Part shown: one piece after another, positions 39,601-47,126 of the stretch | Position numbering within the stretch: position 1 is the stretch's first letter | How the letters are laid out: each line of letters starts with the position of its first letter | NCBI GenBank assembly: GCA_013399875.1 | Contig: VXAZ01003260.1 | Coordinates: 62,001-126,000 of the forward strand | Direction of reading: 5' to 3' | DNA: 64,000 bases | Source of the DNA: Gymnorhina tibicen | Taxonomy: Eukaryota; Chordata; Aves; Passeriformes; Artamidae | The notes under the pieces: model-generated | Databases searched by the model: none | The model's input: only the letters and a program-made list of their open reading frames with translations | What the model was told of the DNA's origin: nothing | Translations under genes and position numbers: made by a program

Positions 39601-41507
39601 ATTGTTTTATTAGCTGTCTGGGTGAATAGGGTGCTGCTGTCACTGGAACTGGTTTTGTCATGTGTCTCTTGAGATCAGTGTTGTCTTGGTTCCAGCCCGT
39701 TCCAAGTTGAGATTATGTGCTTTTTATCACCAAATAAAAAAATTTAAATCACTATGATGGCAGACTCACCATAATTTTTTTCTTCTCTTGGTAGCCATTA
39801 TTTTGATCAAGGTTAAAGTAGATCCTCTCTGATAGGAGCTGATTTTTTGTCTCATCTTTGAAATATGCAGTAACTTGCACAGGGCTCTGTGCCCCGTGGA
39901 CTTGAACTGTTATTGTCTCATGTGTACCCAAATGCACCACATTTGGGGCAGTAATAAGAAATCTAAAACGACAGAGAAATAAATTGTCCAGTATGTTCAA
40001 TGAATGTCCAAACAATATGAATTTTAAAGATAAAACAGACTCTCACAGAATAGCTGAGTTTGGGACTTGTGGAGATCACCTAAACCATTGCCCTTGTTAG
40101 TAAGAGTAGAGGTTAAAAGAAAATCATTTTCTCTTACTGATCTCCAAGTTCTGAACTGACCCATTTAAGTCCTACAAAACACCAGTCCCTACAAACAGGA
40201 GAGAAAAAAACCTATAATATGTCCCAGGGACTACCAATGCAATTTATAACCTGGTTTAACTTAGAGAAAGCTCTATAAACTCAAATTTCTGAAACAAAAC
40301 AAAAGACATTGGAAGACAATGAACACCTATTCATAAATACGCAATTAATGCTACAAAGTTATGTATCTTCAGGTACTAGCACCCATATTATGCCAGTTTT
40401 TGCTTTAATATGTCAGGAGGTATCGATTCCCTATATAACCGTATGTATGGGGTTACAAGGAGCTGATCTTCATTGCAATATCACAGTGAAATGTTGGAAA
40501 TGGGAGACCACAGAAGGTAAGACCACAGCCCTGGGAAGGGCTGAGTTGGAGGCTAAACAGGTTGGGATTTTTTTGTTTCCTCTTTATTATGTTTCTTCAT
40601 TCAACTCTGCGATGGTGCTTCTTAGTAACTAATTTCATGACATTTAAAATGTAGATCATTAGCCTTGGTCTCAGTTTTTTCAAGTAAATTTTACACACAA
40701 AAATCAGAGAACTGTGTGAAGAGTCAAGTCCTGTCTCTTCACTTATGATGTCACATAGACAAAGAACAGTTCCGAGCTCAAGACGGGTGCTTTTGGAAAA
40801 TGATTATTCTGCAGAAGACCTCTAAAATGAAAGGTAAATGATTTCGCTATTATCAGAATGGGTTGGCTGAACTCTCTTTTTTACTTTTTGAAAAAAAAAG
40901 GTTCTTATTTCTTAAGTACATAAAATAAAAGGCGGGGTATAGAAATCAGGGAATAAAACTGATATTAATTTTGTTCACTCAGAGTCTGTTTGCCCTAGCA
41001 AAAGGTGACACAAGGCACCTGACTTACATGTAAATCTCCACTAAAATAGAGGATAAGTACAGAAGAATACTGAAGGTCTCCCAAAAGTTAAACCTTTGCT
41101 TTCTGCAGTGTATAAATCAATTACAGAGGTTTCTTTTCCCAAGACTTTTCGATCCACTGAATGTCACAAACAATAGATGAGCAAACAGCAATAACAGAGT
41201 GAACAACATGCTTTAGTAGGACGTTTTTAATTATTCATTCCTAAGAGCAGATTCCTCCCTTAAAAGTGCCTTAAAAGGGTGGTTTTAAGCTTTTTACTTC
41301 TTACCTATTTAAGGTTACACAAATTTTCAGTGGTCCAAGAAACTGGCTTTTTTGATTCTCTATCAAGAGAGAGAGAATATTTCCTACCTTTTCTTTCAAG
41401 GAATCTGCTAGGATTGAAGAATTTGTAATGAAATATACTTACGATGGTGCTTGTTGTGTATTGGACAGCAGCAAACAAAAGCTCACCAAAAACACCAGCC
41501 TTTCCAT
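498..41507 (-). CDS. C4: Complement component C4-like, 40 coding exons (3' terminal exon outside window)
   Basis: This gene encodes the secreted thioester protein of the classical and lectin complement pathways. In the family, C1s or MASP-2 cleave off C4a, and C4b then binds surfaces and C2. Forty exons with GT/AG borders join in phase to 1636 codons plus 2 bases. The order is signal peptide (about 1-20), MG1-MG6 beta chain, RRQKR (658-662), C4a (663-740), alpha chain with MG7, CUB and thioester domain (Cys990-Gln993), acidic Tyr stretch (1358-1370), SRRKR (1391-1395), gamma chain with MG8 and the start of C345C (from about 1476). A second processing site separating alpha and gamma chains is specific to C4 and excludes C3 and C5. 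Human C4 has 41 exons and 1744 residues; only the last exon is missing here. No frameshift or premature stop was found. The gene spans 41 kb, longer than human C4 (about 14-21 kb). Splice borders are my reading, not transcript-supported. Confidence 0.93.
631..4752 (-). other. C4 intron 40, the longest intron
   Basis: About 4.1 kb between exons 40 and 39. It holds the LTR fragment (about 1500-1995). The rest is AT-rich with no exon-like or repeat signal that I can name. Confidence 0.8.
1500..1995 (+). mobile_element. Avian-type ERV LTR fragment in C4 intron 40
   Basis: The stretch reads like the 3' part of an avian endogenous-retrovirus LTR: a TATATA at 1748, TTTTCAGG and GGATCAACAGAACATCAT blocks, a GGGATCCATGG block, a long pyrimidine run with (CT)n at about 1908-1925, then AATAAA at 1944-1949. 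The orientation is opposite to C4. No internal retroviral genes were seen next to it, so it is a solo or partial LTR. The 5' boundary is approximate. Confidence 0.6.
4753..4836 (-). CDS. C4: C4 exon 39: C345C domain
   Basis: Residues 1565-1592, [20 protein letters not shown] onward (human [20 protein letters not shown]). It contains an NST sequon. The acceptor is TCTGTTGCAG and the donor GTAAGTAT. Confidence 0.94.
5539..5631 (-). CDS. C4: C4 exon 38: C345C domain
   Basis: Residues 1534-1564, [20 protein letters not shown] to [10 protein letters not shown] (human GKCPRQRR...FACYYPRVEY). Confidence 0.95.
5773..5826. repeat. TA/TG-rich simple repeat in C4 intron 37-38 region
   Basis: The tract is of alternating purine and pyrimidine type (ACACATGCACATGTGTGTAT then TATATG units), between exons 38 and 37. 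Confidence 0.85.
6016..6105 (-). CDS. C4: C4 exon 37: anchor to C345C
   Basis: Residues 1504-1533, [20 protein letters not shown] then ANVCQCAE. It aligns with human [20 protein letters not shown] and AEVCQCAE. Confidence 0.96.
7019..7127 (-). CDS. C4: C4 exon 36: end of MG8
   Basis: Residues 1468-1503, with [18 protein letters not shown] (human VGLVQPASATLYDYYNPE). Cys1476 matches the human Cys in SRECVGF. Confidence 0.95.
7737..7811 (-). CDS. C4: C4 exon 35: MG8
   Basis: Residues 1443-1467, [20 protein letters not shown] to YFGE (human [25 protein letters not shown]). Confidence 0.95.
8390..8477 (-). CDS. C4: C4 exon 34: MG8
   Basis: Residues 1413-1442, [20 protein letters not shown] onward (human GLSGMAIADVTLLSGF). 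The acceptor CTTATAAAG was preferred over CCACAG eight bases downstream because only the former keeps the phase and the family spacing. Confidence 0.88.
8478..10132 (-). other. C4 intron 33
   Basis: Non-coding. A 106-codon plus-strand open frame (9757-10077) resembles no family and is not supported by splice or start context. Confidence 0.8.
10133..10298 (-). CDS. C4: C4 exon 33: acidic Tyr stretch and alpha/gamma processing site
   Basis: Residues 1358-1412. [11 protein letters not shown] (1360-1370) corresponds to the sulfated acidic tyrosine stretch before the alpha-chain end in human C4. SRRKR (1391-1395) is the alpha/gamma cleavage site, found in C4 but not C3 or C5. Asn1376-Thr-Ser is a glycosylation sequon. 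It ends LQYKVCVR, like human VHYTVCIW. Confidence 0.96.
11025..11118 (-). CDS. C4: C4 exon 32: MG8
   Basis: Residues 1327-1357, with [20 protein letters not shown] (human [20 protein letters not shown]). The NNT sequon next to the conserved Cys is shared with human C4. Confidence 0.93.
11585..11644 (-). CDS. C4: C4 exon 31: start of MG8
   Basis: Residues 1307-1326, [20 protein letters not shown] (human [20 protein letters not shown]). It is a 60-base exon with a strong GTAAGCTG donor. Confidence 0.92.
12255..12413 (-). CDS. C4: C4 exon 30: CUB, second part
   Basis: Residues 1254-1306, [18 protein letters not shown] to HEEFQKQLE, matching human DTVIALDALSAYWIA and the EEELQ end. Confidence 0.95.
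12853..13019 (-). CDS. C4: C4 exon 29: end of thioester domain
   Basis: Residues 1198-1253, [20 protein letters not shown] to [12 protein letters not shown]. The acceptor TATTCTTGCAG was chosen because its phase fits exon 28. The frame stays open upstream of it, so a longer exon was considered and rejected. The human linker rich in Pro between NAV and ETTAYALL is almost absent, which accounts for part of the shorter protein. Confidence 0.9.
14005..14173 (-). CDS. C4: C4 exon 28: thioester domain
   Basis: Residues 1142-1197, with [15 protein letters not shown] (human [15 protein letters not shown]). Cys1162 and Cys1192 are extra relative to human. An alternative donor 6 bases downstream (exon beginning at 13999) keeps the same phase. 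Confidence 0.9.
14491..14586 (-). CDS. C4: C4 exon 27: thioester domain
   Basis: Residues 1110-1141, [20 protein letters not shown] onward, matching human [20 protein letters not shown]. Confidence 0.95.
15440..15640 (+). mobile_element. CR1 LINE 3' fragment in C4 intron 26
   Basis: The motifs GGTGAAATACTGAAACAGG, TTACCCAGA and GGATGACTTCTGGACGTCCC match the conserved 3' end of CR1 elements (GGTGAGGCACT...GGTTGCCCAGA...). The copy is old and truncated at its 5' end. It lies between C4 exons 27 and 26. Confidence 0.6.
15947..16103 (-). CDS. C4: C4 exon 26: thioester domain with isotype residue
   Basis: Residues 1057-1109. It ends [20 protein letters not shown]. The human isotype hexapeptide is PCPVLD in C4A and LSPVIH in C4B; here it is HHPVMD, so the catalytic-position residue is Asp1105. 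Established C4A chemistry predicts preference for amino-group targets. Confidence 0.96.
16526..16601 (-). CDS. C4: C4 exon 25: thioester domain
   Basis: Residues 1032-1056, [18 protein letters not shown] to VW. The F(Q/R)K(E/A)DGSY(G/A)AF turn is shared by C3, C4 and A2M. Confidence 0.95.
16602..18061 (-). other. C4 intron 24
   Basis: Non-coding between exons 25 and 24. Nothing recognisable; short open frames have no family resemblance. Confidence 0.8.
18062..18265 (-). CDS. C4: C4 exon 24: thioester exon
   Basis: Residues 964-1031. It contains [20 protein letters not shown]. Cys990 and Gln993 can form the internal thioester used for covalent attachment to targets, but position 991 is Ala, not the usual Gly. 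Cys974 upstream (ENCLSLSG) is absent from human C4. The acceptor is TACAACAG and the donor GTATGCAG. Confidence 0.96.
19333..19413 (-). CDS. C4: C4 exon 23: CUB, first part
   Basis: Residues 937-963, [20 protein letters not shown] onward, matching human RTLEIPGNSDPNMIPDGDF. Confidence 0.9.
19849..19900 (-). CDS. C4: C4 exon 22: CUB, first part
   Basis: Residues 920-936, [17 protein letters not shown], equivalent to EGAIHREELVYELNP in human. Cys932 has no counterpart in human C4. The exon is 52 bases with donor GTAAGTTAC. Confidence 0.85.
21133..21345 (-). CDS. C4: C4 exon 21: MG7
   Basis: Residues 849-919, [15 protein letters not shown] to KKNLKVV. GLC and the [11 protein letters not shown] strand match human VEGLC and AFSVVPTAAA. 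This exon is GC-rich with several CpGs. Confidence 0.93.
22191..22330 (-). CDS. C4: C4 exon 20: MG7
   Basis: Residues 802-848, with [20 protein letters not shown] and [19 protein letters not shown], closely matching human MG7 (GLCVATP, RRFEQLELRPVLYNYL). Confidence 0.95.
23269..23339 (-). CDS. C4: C4 exon 19: MG6/MG7
   Basis: Residues 778-801, [20 protein letters not shown], the universal PDS(I/L)TTWE motif of the family. Confidence 0.95.
23567..23678 (-). CDS. C4: C4 exon 18: start of C4b alpha' chain
   Basis: Residues 741-777, an acidic N-terminus (SEQEELFDE) then [18 protein letters not shown], matching human VRSFFPENWLWRVETVD. In C4b the acidic alpha' N-terminus contributes to C2 binding (established for human). 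Confidence 0.93.
24589..24789 (-). CDS. C4: C4 exon 17: C4a anaphylatoxin
   Basis: Residues 674-740. It has the six-cysteine anaphylatoxin pattern KCCQDGM...FSC...HEC...DCC and ends VGLAR at residue 740, followed by Gln741. Mature C4a would be 78 residues (663-740), against 77 in human. Both paired cysteines and the C-terminal Arg needed for release are present. Confidence 0.95.
25647..25718 (-). CDS. C4: C4 exon 16: beta/alpha processing site
   Basis: Residues 650-673, [20 protein letters not shown] onward. RRQKR (658-662) is a furin-type site equivalent to RKKR in human C4, and the Cys-Pro upstream is also conserved. C4a starts at Ser663. The exon is only 72 bases and is recognised because it supplies exactly the missing phase and residues. 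Confidence 0.9.
26082..26208 (-). CDS. C4: C4 exon 15: end of MG6 beta part
   Basis: Residues 608-649, with [20 protein letters not shown] and FTDVGLAF. It aligns closely with human [21 protein letters not shown]. Confidence 0.95.
26257..26307. repeat. (TA)n simple repeat beside C4 exon 15
   Basis: Two TATACATATATATATA blocks at 26257-26278 and 26286-26307 lie about 50-100 bases upstream of the exon 15 acceptor on the minus strand. Confidence 0.9.
26673..26822 (-). CDS. C4: C4 exon 14: MG6, beta-chain part
   Basis: Residues 558-607. It contains [20 protein letters not shown], the AVD(K/T)A strand preceding the anaphylatoxin region in all family members. Confidence 0.92.
28162..28353 (-). 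CDS. C4: C4 exon 13: MG5
   Basis: Residues 494-557, [13 protein letters not shown] to [10 protein letters not shown]. The [11 protein letters not shown] and CEGK segments match SFYFVAFYYHG and CEGK of human C4. The donor is GTGCTTTC. Confidence 0.92.
29450..29905 (-). mobile_element. CR1 LINE fragment in C4 intron 12
   Basis: On the minus strand this ends in AATCATAGAAATAATTTCTG-like sequence reversed, and the plus strand shows the reversed CR1 tail blocks (GAATCATAGAAA, GGAAGGGATCTATAGAGATC, CCCAGTTCCCTCAGCCTGTC, GCTGGGCCCCC). It is a truncated and degenerate copy in the same orientation as C4. Confidence 0.8.
29981..30178 (-). CDS. C4: C4 exon 12: MG4/MG5
   Basis: Residues 428-493. It contains [20 protein letters not shown] and ends GYFYYM, matching human FLSIERP...GDTLNL and HYYYM. 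Confidence 0.92.
30920..31087 (-). CDS. C4: C4 exon 11: MG4
   Basis: Residues 372-427, [14 protein letters not shown] to DAQKLEIK. It is in phase with both neighbours. The acceptor is TTCTAATAG and the donor GTAAAGA. Confidence 0.9.
31155..31170. repeat. Poly-A tract in C4 intron 10
   Basis: A run of 16 A followed by AT-rich sequence. No retrotransposon body was recognised beside it. Confidence 0.85.
31810..31925 (-). CDS. C4: C4 exon 10: MG3/MG4
   Basis: Residues 333-371, with [10 protein letters not shown] and [11 protein letters not shown], equivalent to GEMEEAELTS and HLVPGAPFLLQ of human C4. This GEM(x)EAEL stretch is characteristic of C4 rather than C3 or C5. Confidence 0.94.
32622..32745 (-). 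CDS. C4: C4 exon 9: MG3
   Basis: Residues 292-332, [15 protein letters not shown] to [11 protein letters not shown]. It matches the human segment ending LYVAAAIIES. The following intron, number 9, is the site of HERV-K insertion in human long C4; here it is only about 0.7 kb and has no provirus. Confidence 0.91.
32920..33025 (-). CDS. C4: C4 exon 8: MG3
   Basis: Residues 256-291, with [20 protein letters not shown], matching human [20 protein letters not shown]. A long pyrimidine tract precedes the acceptor CCAAAG. The donor is GTAAGTAT. Confidence 0.93.
33026..35474 (-). other. C4 intron 7
   Basis: About 2.4 kb. A minus-strand open frame at 33491-33742 and a faint CR1-like stretch near 34385-34500 were examined and not called. 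Nothing else was seen. Confidence 0.75.
35475..35562 (-). CDS. C4: C4 exon 7: start of MG3
   Basis: Residues 227-255. It begins [11 protein letters not shown], equivalent to VLP(N/S)FEV in C3 and C4. The acceptor is TTTCATGCAG and the donor GTAGGTG. The 2-base overhangs at both ends fit exons 6 and 8. It contains an NES sequon. Confidence 0.9.
36702..36784 (-). CDS. C4: C4 exon 6: end of MG2
   Basis: Residues 199-226, [10 protein letters not shown] to STEFEVKRY. The GTWKI and FEVK(K/R)Y motifs are conserved across C3, C4 and C5. It contains an NVS glycosylation sequon. Confidence 0.9.
37474..37559 (-). CDS. C4: C4 exon 5: MG2
   Basis: Residues 171-198, [11 protein letters not shown] to EIPDIAE. 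It matches the human NSHGLRVRKKE...IPDISE segment. Confidence 0.9.
37875..37945 (-). CDS. C4: C4 exon 4: MG2
   Basis: Residues 147-170, including [13 protein letters not shown], equivalent to RYRVFALDQKMRP in human C4. The donor is GTAAGTAT. Confidence 0.92.
38592..38772 (-). CDS. C4: C4 exon 3: MG1/MG2
   Basis: Residues 87-146. It ends with [17 protein letters not shown], the hallmark QTD(K/Q)PIY strand of the alpha-2-macroglobulin superfamily. The donor GTTAAAAC is non-optimal but phase-compatible. Confidence 0.93.
39770..39962 (-). CDS. C4: C4 exon 2: MG1 domain
   Basis: Residues 22-86. It contains [19 protein letters not shown], matching the VVHLG strand of MG1 in human C4. The acceptor is CGTTTTAG and the donor GTGAGTC. 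Confidence 0.92.
39963..41442 (-). other. C4 intron 1
   Basis: About 1.5 kb between the signal-peptide exon and exon 2. No repeat or regulatory element was recognised. Confidence 0.75.
41443..41507 (-). CDS. C4: C4 exon 1: start codon and signal peptide
   Basis: Residues 1-21 begin [14 protein letters not shown], a basic residue followed by a hydrophobic core, typical of a secretory signal. Cleavage is probably near NTQQA. The donor is GTAAGTAT. The exon ends with 2 bases that form Ser with exon 2. This ATG was chosen because it alone gives a signal peptide in phase with exon 2. Confidence 0.85.
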
Positions 41508-41640
41508 TGGAAAACTCTACAACATCTGCAGAACAGAAGCACCAAAGAACCACCATCAATCCAGGTGCTGGCTTTAGGAAATGGGCTGACAGCACATTGC
41601 AGCAAATAATGTTGCCTATCCTGGTTATTTATTAATAACT
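41508..41640 (-). promoter_or_regulatory. Putative C4 5' UTR and TATA-like promoter
   Basis: Upstream of the C4 ATG, the minus strand has an AT-rich TATA-like element (rc of 41625-41638, TTATTAATAAATAA). This would place transcription start near 41600 and leave about 90 bases of 5' UTR. A CTGCAG at 41526-41531 could also be a splice acceptor of a non-coding first exon, so the start is uncertain. An ATG-TTG-TAG mini-ORF lies just before the real ATG. Confidence 0.35.
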
Positions 41641-42647
41641 TGCAGAACTGTGCAAGCAATAGCGATGGACATGCTGCTGGTGCACACATTGATACCTTAG
41701 GGAGAGACATTGTGGACTAAGTCACAATTTTGAATTTTATTGTTCATCCATTCTCTTCCTGGAAGAGACTGTTCAATATTTTCACATGATAGCAACTAAA
41801 AGTCAACTGCAGGGAGAAGTTTTCACAAATACTGCAAAGGCATCCCAAAATCAAACAAGGCACTGTGGCTAAAAGAGTGGCTGTAGAGTATTTCTAAATG
41901 GGCACAAGTGAAGGTGACTGGTCCCCTCTCTATGTCTTTATTTAACCCCAAGCATCTCTGCAGTCCAGGAAAGGTGAGAGAAAGTTCCTTCTGGTTTAGA
42001 CAGCACCAAAGGAACTGTGCTGGAAATCTACCTGTACAACTCAGTTTCAGTCTGTGGTGCTTGGAAGCATTCATCTGCTTTAACTTCATTGAAAATGAAA
42101 TTGATGCCTCTGTCTGAGCTACTCAGTCCAATTTTCCTTTATGCCCAAGACACTGGGCTTTTCCAGAGGGTAATTAGTCTCATCTTAGCATAAACATGGA
42201 AGATGAATTATCAGCTGAAGGCGTTCCGGACTGCATGGGACACAATGTCTTAAAAGGTAGGATACTGATAAGCAGGGGGAAAAAGCCCATCTGAGGAATA
42301 ACTGTACAGGAACCAGTTTTGATCAAAGGTAAATGAAAGAACTGAAACCCTCATCAGGTCTCATTTTTGCAAACTTTTACTGGATTGTTGTCTCCCAAAC
42401 ATAATGTTGTTTACCCATGAAAATGGAAACATGCCCATCTGATTTACAGGCAGGTCAAATCCCAGAAATGATCACATGGCTAATCCCAGGCTCTGGTGAT
42501 AAACTGCCCTTTAATACACCACAGCTAAGTCTGTGTCTTCAATTATTAGCAATGGATGCCTTAAATCAGCACTCCCTTATTTGCAAGGTGAATTCATTCT
42601 CAGAGCAAGGGCTCATTGCCCACAGTCGTGGGACCTTCCCCTCACCC

Positions 42648-42671
42648 CACCACTTGCTTAGGCAAGTGGTG
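42648..42671. repeat. Perfect 10-bp inverted repeat with 4-base loop
   Basis: CACCACTTGC, loop TTAG, GCAAGTGGTG. It lies about 1.1 kb upstream of the C4 start codon on the minus strand. The inner part contains CACTTG/CAAGTG E-box-like hexamers. Confidence 0.9.
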
Positions 42672-42917
42672 ACAGCTCTTGCCTTGCTTTTCAAGACAAG
42701 GAGATAGGGAAAGAGAAGAAGCTGACTACAAACCAGTTCCCTGTTTTACACTGAGTGTGCTACAAGTGTGGCAGCTACCTCTGAGACAAGAGGCCTGACA
42801 ACAGACAGTACTCTCTGTCCATTGCTAGTCACAGAAAGGGCAGGCAGCAATAGCTGGCTTCAAACTCACGTCAGGAAAAGCTACATTTTGCCTGCTCTAG
42901 GCATAGTTGTTTGTGGT

Positions 42918-42951
42918 TTTTGTTTGTTTGTTTGTTTGGTTGGTTGGTTGG
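42918..42951. repeat. (TTTG)n/(GGTT)n microsatellite
   Basis: Consecutive TTTG units grade into GGTT units upstream of C4. No gene is associated. Confidence 0.9.
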
Positions 42952-45900
42952 GTTTTTTTGTTCCACAAGAGACAGACAGTTTCCTTCATCTCTTCTGGTT
43001 TTCACTCTCACTTCAGCTGTCAGGAGGGAGGAAAACCTTGAAGAAAAGTACTTGTGGATCCTCAGGGTCAAAATCCATGCTCTTTGGGAGATGTTTATGG
43101 GAGTCCAGGCTCAGGAACCATTAAGAACAGTTATTTTCTCTCTGCCCTGCCTCCCCACCTGCTAATTCCCTCTGCAGTTATGCACTCACAAAACTGATTT
43201 ATTTCCATGCAAGAATCATTTTCCTCAGGGCTTCTGGCCTCCCAACCCCAAGAGAAGTCGTGAGGAAGAGTAGAGCTTTCCACCATAAAACTAGTCCGTG
43301 TTCAGGGCAAAGATGTGGAAGAAAAAGTCCTCTTGGGAACGGGGCTCATGCTCTCCCTAGGGAACAGAGGAGTCTTGTTAAACCTGCAGCTGGTAAAATA
43401 AGGATTCTCACTCTTGCAGAGATAATGGGGAGATTTAATTAAGAGCAGCAGTGGCTGTGGAGTACGTTAAGCCCATGTGGAGCATCCTGCCCTCTTCAGA
43501 GATAGTTCTGCTGCTCTATCTTGCACTGCTGCCACCCAGGGTCAGAGCTGATTCAATCACTGAGCAATCCTAGTCACTAAAACAGGACAAGAAACAACTG
43601 TGAGTGGGTCCTTTGCTTTTCACCAGAAAAATATAGAATAAGAAAAGAAATAACATCTGCAAGGTCAGTGCCCATTCCTTGAGAAAGACATAAGGGAGTT
43701 CTCCCAACTGAAAAGCCAACAATTTCCAGAAGACCACAACACAACCAGCAGGGATTTCCTGCTCCTGAAGTCACAGGAAAGGCACCTCTGCAGTGTGAAG
43801 TCACACCAAAATCTTGCTCTGTGCCCATCTTTTTCAGAGGGGAGGAGATGGGATTTCCATTGTTCAGGCTGGCTTGTTTGTCAGGGACCAAGGTCTGTTT
43901 GCACAGCTATACAAATAGCCGTGTATGAACTCACAGCTAGACATTTTCACAGATCACTTTCTAAAGGGGACCTTGGAAAGGCTGTTATTTTGCTTTCACT
44001 TGTTTTTAATTGGATTTGTACACTTTTGCTTCCTTAAGTGAAGTAAGAGCAAATGTATGTGAATGCATAACAGCTAGCCATAACAATATGCTGCATAACT
44101 ATTTTATACTTGAATTTAAGGAGGTGTTCTGACTCTTAATAAAGCTATTTTTTTCACCAAAATATAAACCAGTGACTTCAAATAAATAGAATTTTTTCTC
44201 ACTCTCTCTTGCAAACACAAAAGAGCAAGTTTACACATAACCACTTATATACTGACAATTAAAATTCCTTATGCTTAATTTTTCTGTCTCTGGGCTGGTA
44301 TAAAATAACCATTGCACCAGTTTTCTAGTATCACAAATTCTTCACACTGCGATTTGTAGTATAATGTAAAACATTCCAGTCCAAAGCCACACCAAAATAC
44401 AATAAAATAAAACTAGATAAAATACAAAAATGTTGGTTGAAGGTCTCCAGCACATGCATGAGAGAGAGAACACAGAAAATTCCCTCTAAAATAACTTATA
44501 TGCCTGTTCTTTTCCTAAAGGCAAAGTCCTTTCCTATTTACTTGTCAGCCACTTTTCACCTATTGATCCTTCAGCTGGCCCACAGTCCAGCTGTGGAAAG
44601 CACAGCCGGGGATTGATGTGTGTGTGAACCCCCACTTGGGGAGGCAGAATTGCTTTATTTTGAGTATATGCTGTCTCTCCTTTCAGTACCTTCGTTTGAA
44701 CTTTGCGGGATTTCACAGTGTTTTGAGCACCAGCAGCAGTTTTTGTTCTTTGGCTTGAAGAGCTTCCCAAAGCCCTTTTCCCCTTAATCAGCCTAAATAC
44801 TAACGAGACCAAACCCTTCTTTCACTTTCGTCCTGCGCTCTTTCACCTCTGCCTGGCAGAAGGGTACAAAGGACAGCTTCACAAAGCCCATTTCACGAAT
44901 AAGCACTGCAGTGACATCCTCTTTGCCAAGTTACAGGGAGTTGTGACAAACACAAAAGGCAATATTTCACTTCTGACGTTTCAGAAAATTAGATTTTGAA
45001 ATCCTTTTTTCAACAGCAGACCATGAAGTGTGGGTCTAATTTGAAAAGTTCCTCTTAACAGCAGGATACCTTCTCTTTAGTGTCAATATAAATTGGAATA
45101 ATAAATTAAAATATATACCCTTTTTCTTACCATAATTGAGGCAATGAAATGAAAAGGCTGTAGCTGCTTTTGCCATAAAAAAATTTCTTTAAACATTCTG
45201 TATTTAGTGCTTCTAAGTGTATCTACTGAGAAAACCCCATATATTTAAAGGAGGAAAACCAGTATTTCCCTGACATTTTCTGCTCTCACTGAGGAATCTG
45301 GATTTCAGTGGGATTAAGCAACCAGCCTTAGATTTTTCTCATGGGTTTCTCCCTCCTTTCTCCCTCATTCTCTAAATTCTGTGATTTTCTGAATGTCGTG
45401 TTAAAAAAGGAAAAATTAAAAACAAAAAAAAAGGATTTGTGAAAAACCACACAAAACCAGCACTGCTTCTGTAAAATGAATGTGTTGCAAAAGTGATCTA
45501 TGTAAGACAGAGGGATTCTTTCAGGTCAGTAATTGCATAACACTACTGACATAACATTTCACCATACTGTTATAATGCATCCTGGTTTTTTGGTAAACTA
45601 TGCATTTCAGAATCTCAGTGCTTTTGGCACCTTTAAGAATTCATTGAACTGGTCATGGCCGGGAGGAGAGGAGATACCTGAGCATGCAAGTGACTCTCTC
45701 ACCCCAGGTGAAAGCACAGAGCTGCTGCAAATGAGGGATAAAACAACTTGGCCTAAATAATACAGGATATTTGGAGTACTGCTCTTGTACTCAAACATCC
45801 TGAGATTCATCTAGAGGCTTGTTCTCAAATCCATCCTTTGTGGTTTTCTTTTTTTTTTCCCTTTCAATTTCATGACAAATCCCAAAGAAACCCCAATTCT

Positions 45901-47020
45901 TCTTTGTTACCAACTGTAACAAATACAAATTACCTACAAAAATTAATGTATTTCAAATAATTTGATCTTTCCCAACTTTCCCATTCTTCTGGGCTGTAAT
46001 GAGTGCAATTGTCTCTTTAGGGAATTCTTTCCTTCTCCTTTTCACAGGAGCAAAAGGTAAGAATAAGTTTAAAAAAGCAAAAGGCATCTTGAACGTATCA
46101 GTGGCAAAGGCTAAAATTTTAAGCAGCTGAGAAGAGTAAGAACAAAGGTGATATATCCAGTTCTGTGGATTTGGAGGCATATTGTGAAATCAAGTAAAAC
46201 CATTTTTTTTTTCAGGAAAATTTTAGAGAAGTAATTGACAACTATTACTGACCCTCATTCCTAGGATTTCCCGACTTGCTGCATGGGGACACTCTAAGGT
46301 TTCAGACAATTGCACAACTGCACTAGAAAATGTTTTACAGGCACAGCAAAGGAGAAAAGGAATCCCATACCATGTACAGCCACAGCTAGCCTTGTGCCTA
46401 CCTGCCACTGGCAGCCTGCCCTGTTCTGATCTGCAAATTAAATCTAAAACATCCACTTCATCAAGTAGCTCTGAGGAACACGGGACACCAGAAGGGAGAA
46501 AGTGTCTCCTCTCCCAGGCTGGGAAAAACTCAGTTCCCACCTCCATCACACTCAAGCAAGTTTAGGTCGGCTCCACTGGCAGATCAGAAGCTGTCCTACG
46601 TTTTTGATCCCTGGGTTTTAATGTTCAAGGAAGAAATACAAAGAGAAAGGAGGAAAGGAGACAGGATATAAGGCTCAGGAGAATTTTATTTTTATTGTAA
46701 AGGAGAAGCTGCTCAGTGACAACTGTTTCGGTGTCAGGAGCTGCACCCATGTGGCAGGCAGGGCATCTGCTATCCTGGTAAAGAGGGAAAATTCTGGATG
46801 ACTTTTGTAGCAGCTCAGTGGGACAGTTGCTCAAACAATGTATGCTGATCCCTTCTTTCTCAGAAATTTAGCCACGGAGCTCTGGCTCTTTGTGACACTC
46901 AGCTTTTCAGGCAGCTCTTTGGATGAACAATGTGTCTCTTTGTCCTGTGAGGCACAGGTGCTGTACCCAGCCTGGACATGGCAATCGTATGAGGAATCTT
47001 CCCTCACAAACGCAGTTTTA

Positions 47021-47126
47021 CAGAAAACCACCTCCAGCAAAATAATGCAAAAGAAGTCAGCTCAGCTGCCCCTCAGAAAACCACCTCCAGCAAAATAATG
47101 CAAAAGAAGTCAGCTCAGCTGCCCTC
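47021..47126. repeat. Two-copy tandem duplication, 53-bp period
   Basis: The unit beginning CAGAAAACCACCTCCAGCAA at 47021 recurs at 47074, almost perfectly through CTCAGCTGCCC. The only clear difference is at the 3' end of the unit (CCCCT versus CCCTCT), so the duplication looks recent. Confidence 0.95.

Larger units (their letters stand above)
41641..47020. other. Intergenic DNA upstream of C4
   Basis: No exon chain, RNA gene or named transposon was recognised, apart from the inverted repeat at 42648 and the microsatellite at 42918. C4 enhancers may lie here, but none can be assigned from sequence alone. Confidence 0.6.

Noticed and set aside
498..41507. Gene identity as C3, C5 or alpha-2-macroglobulin
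   Set aside because: A second basic processing site after an acidic Tyr stretch, the GEM(x)EEEL segment and the closest residue matches all point to C4. C5 lacks a thioester, and A2M lacks the anaphylatoxin and C345C domains.
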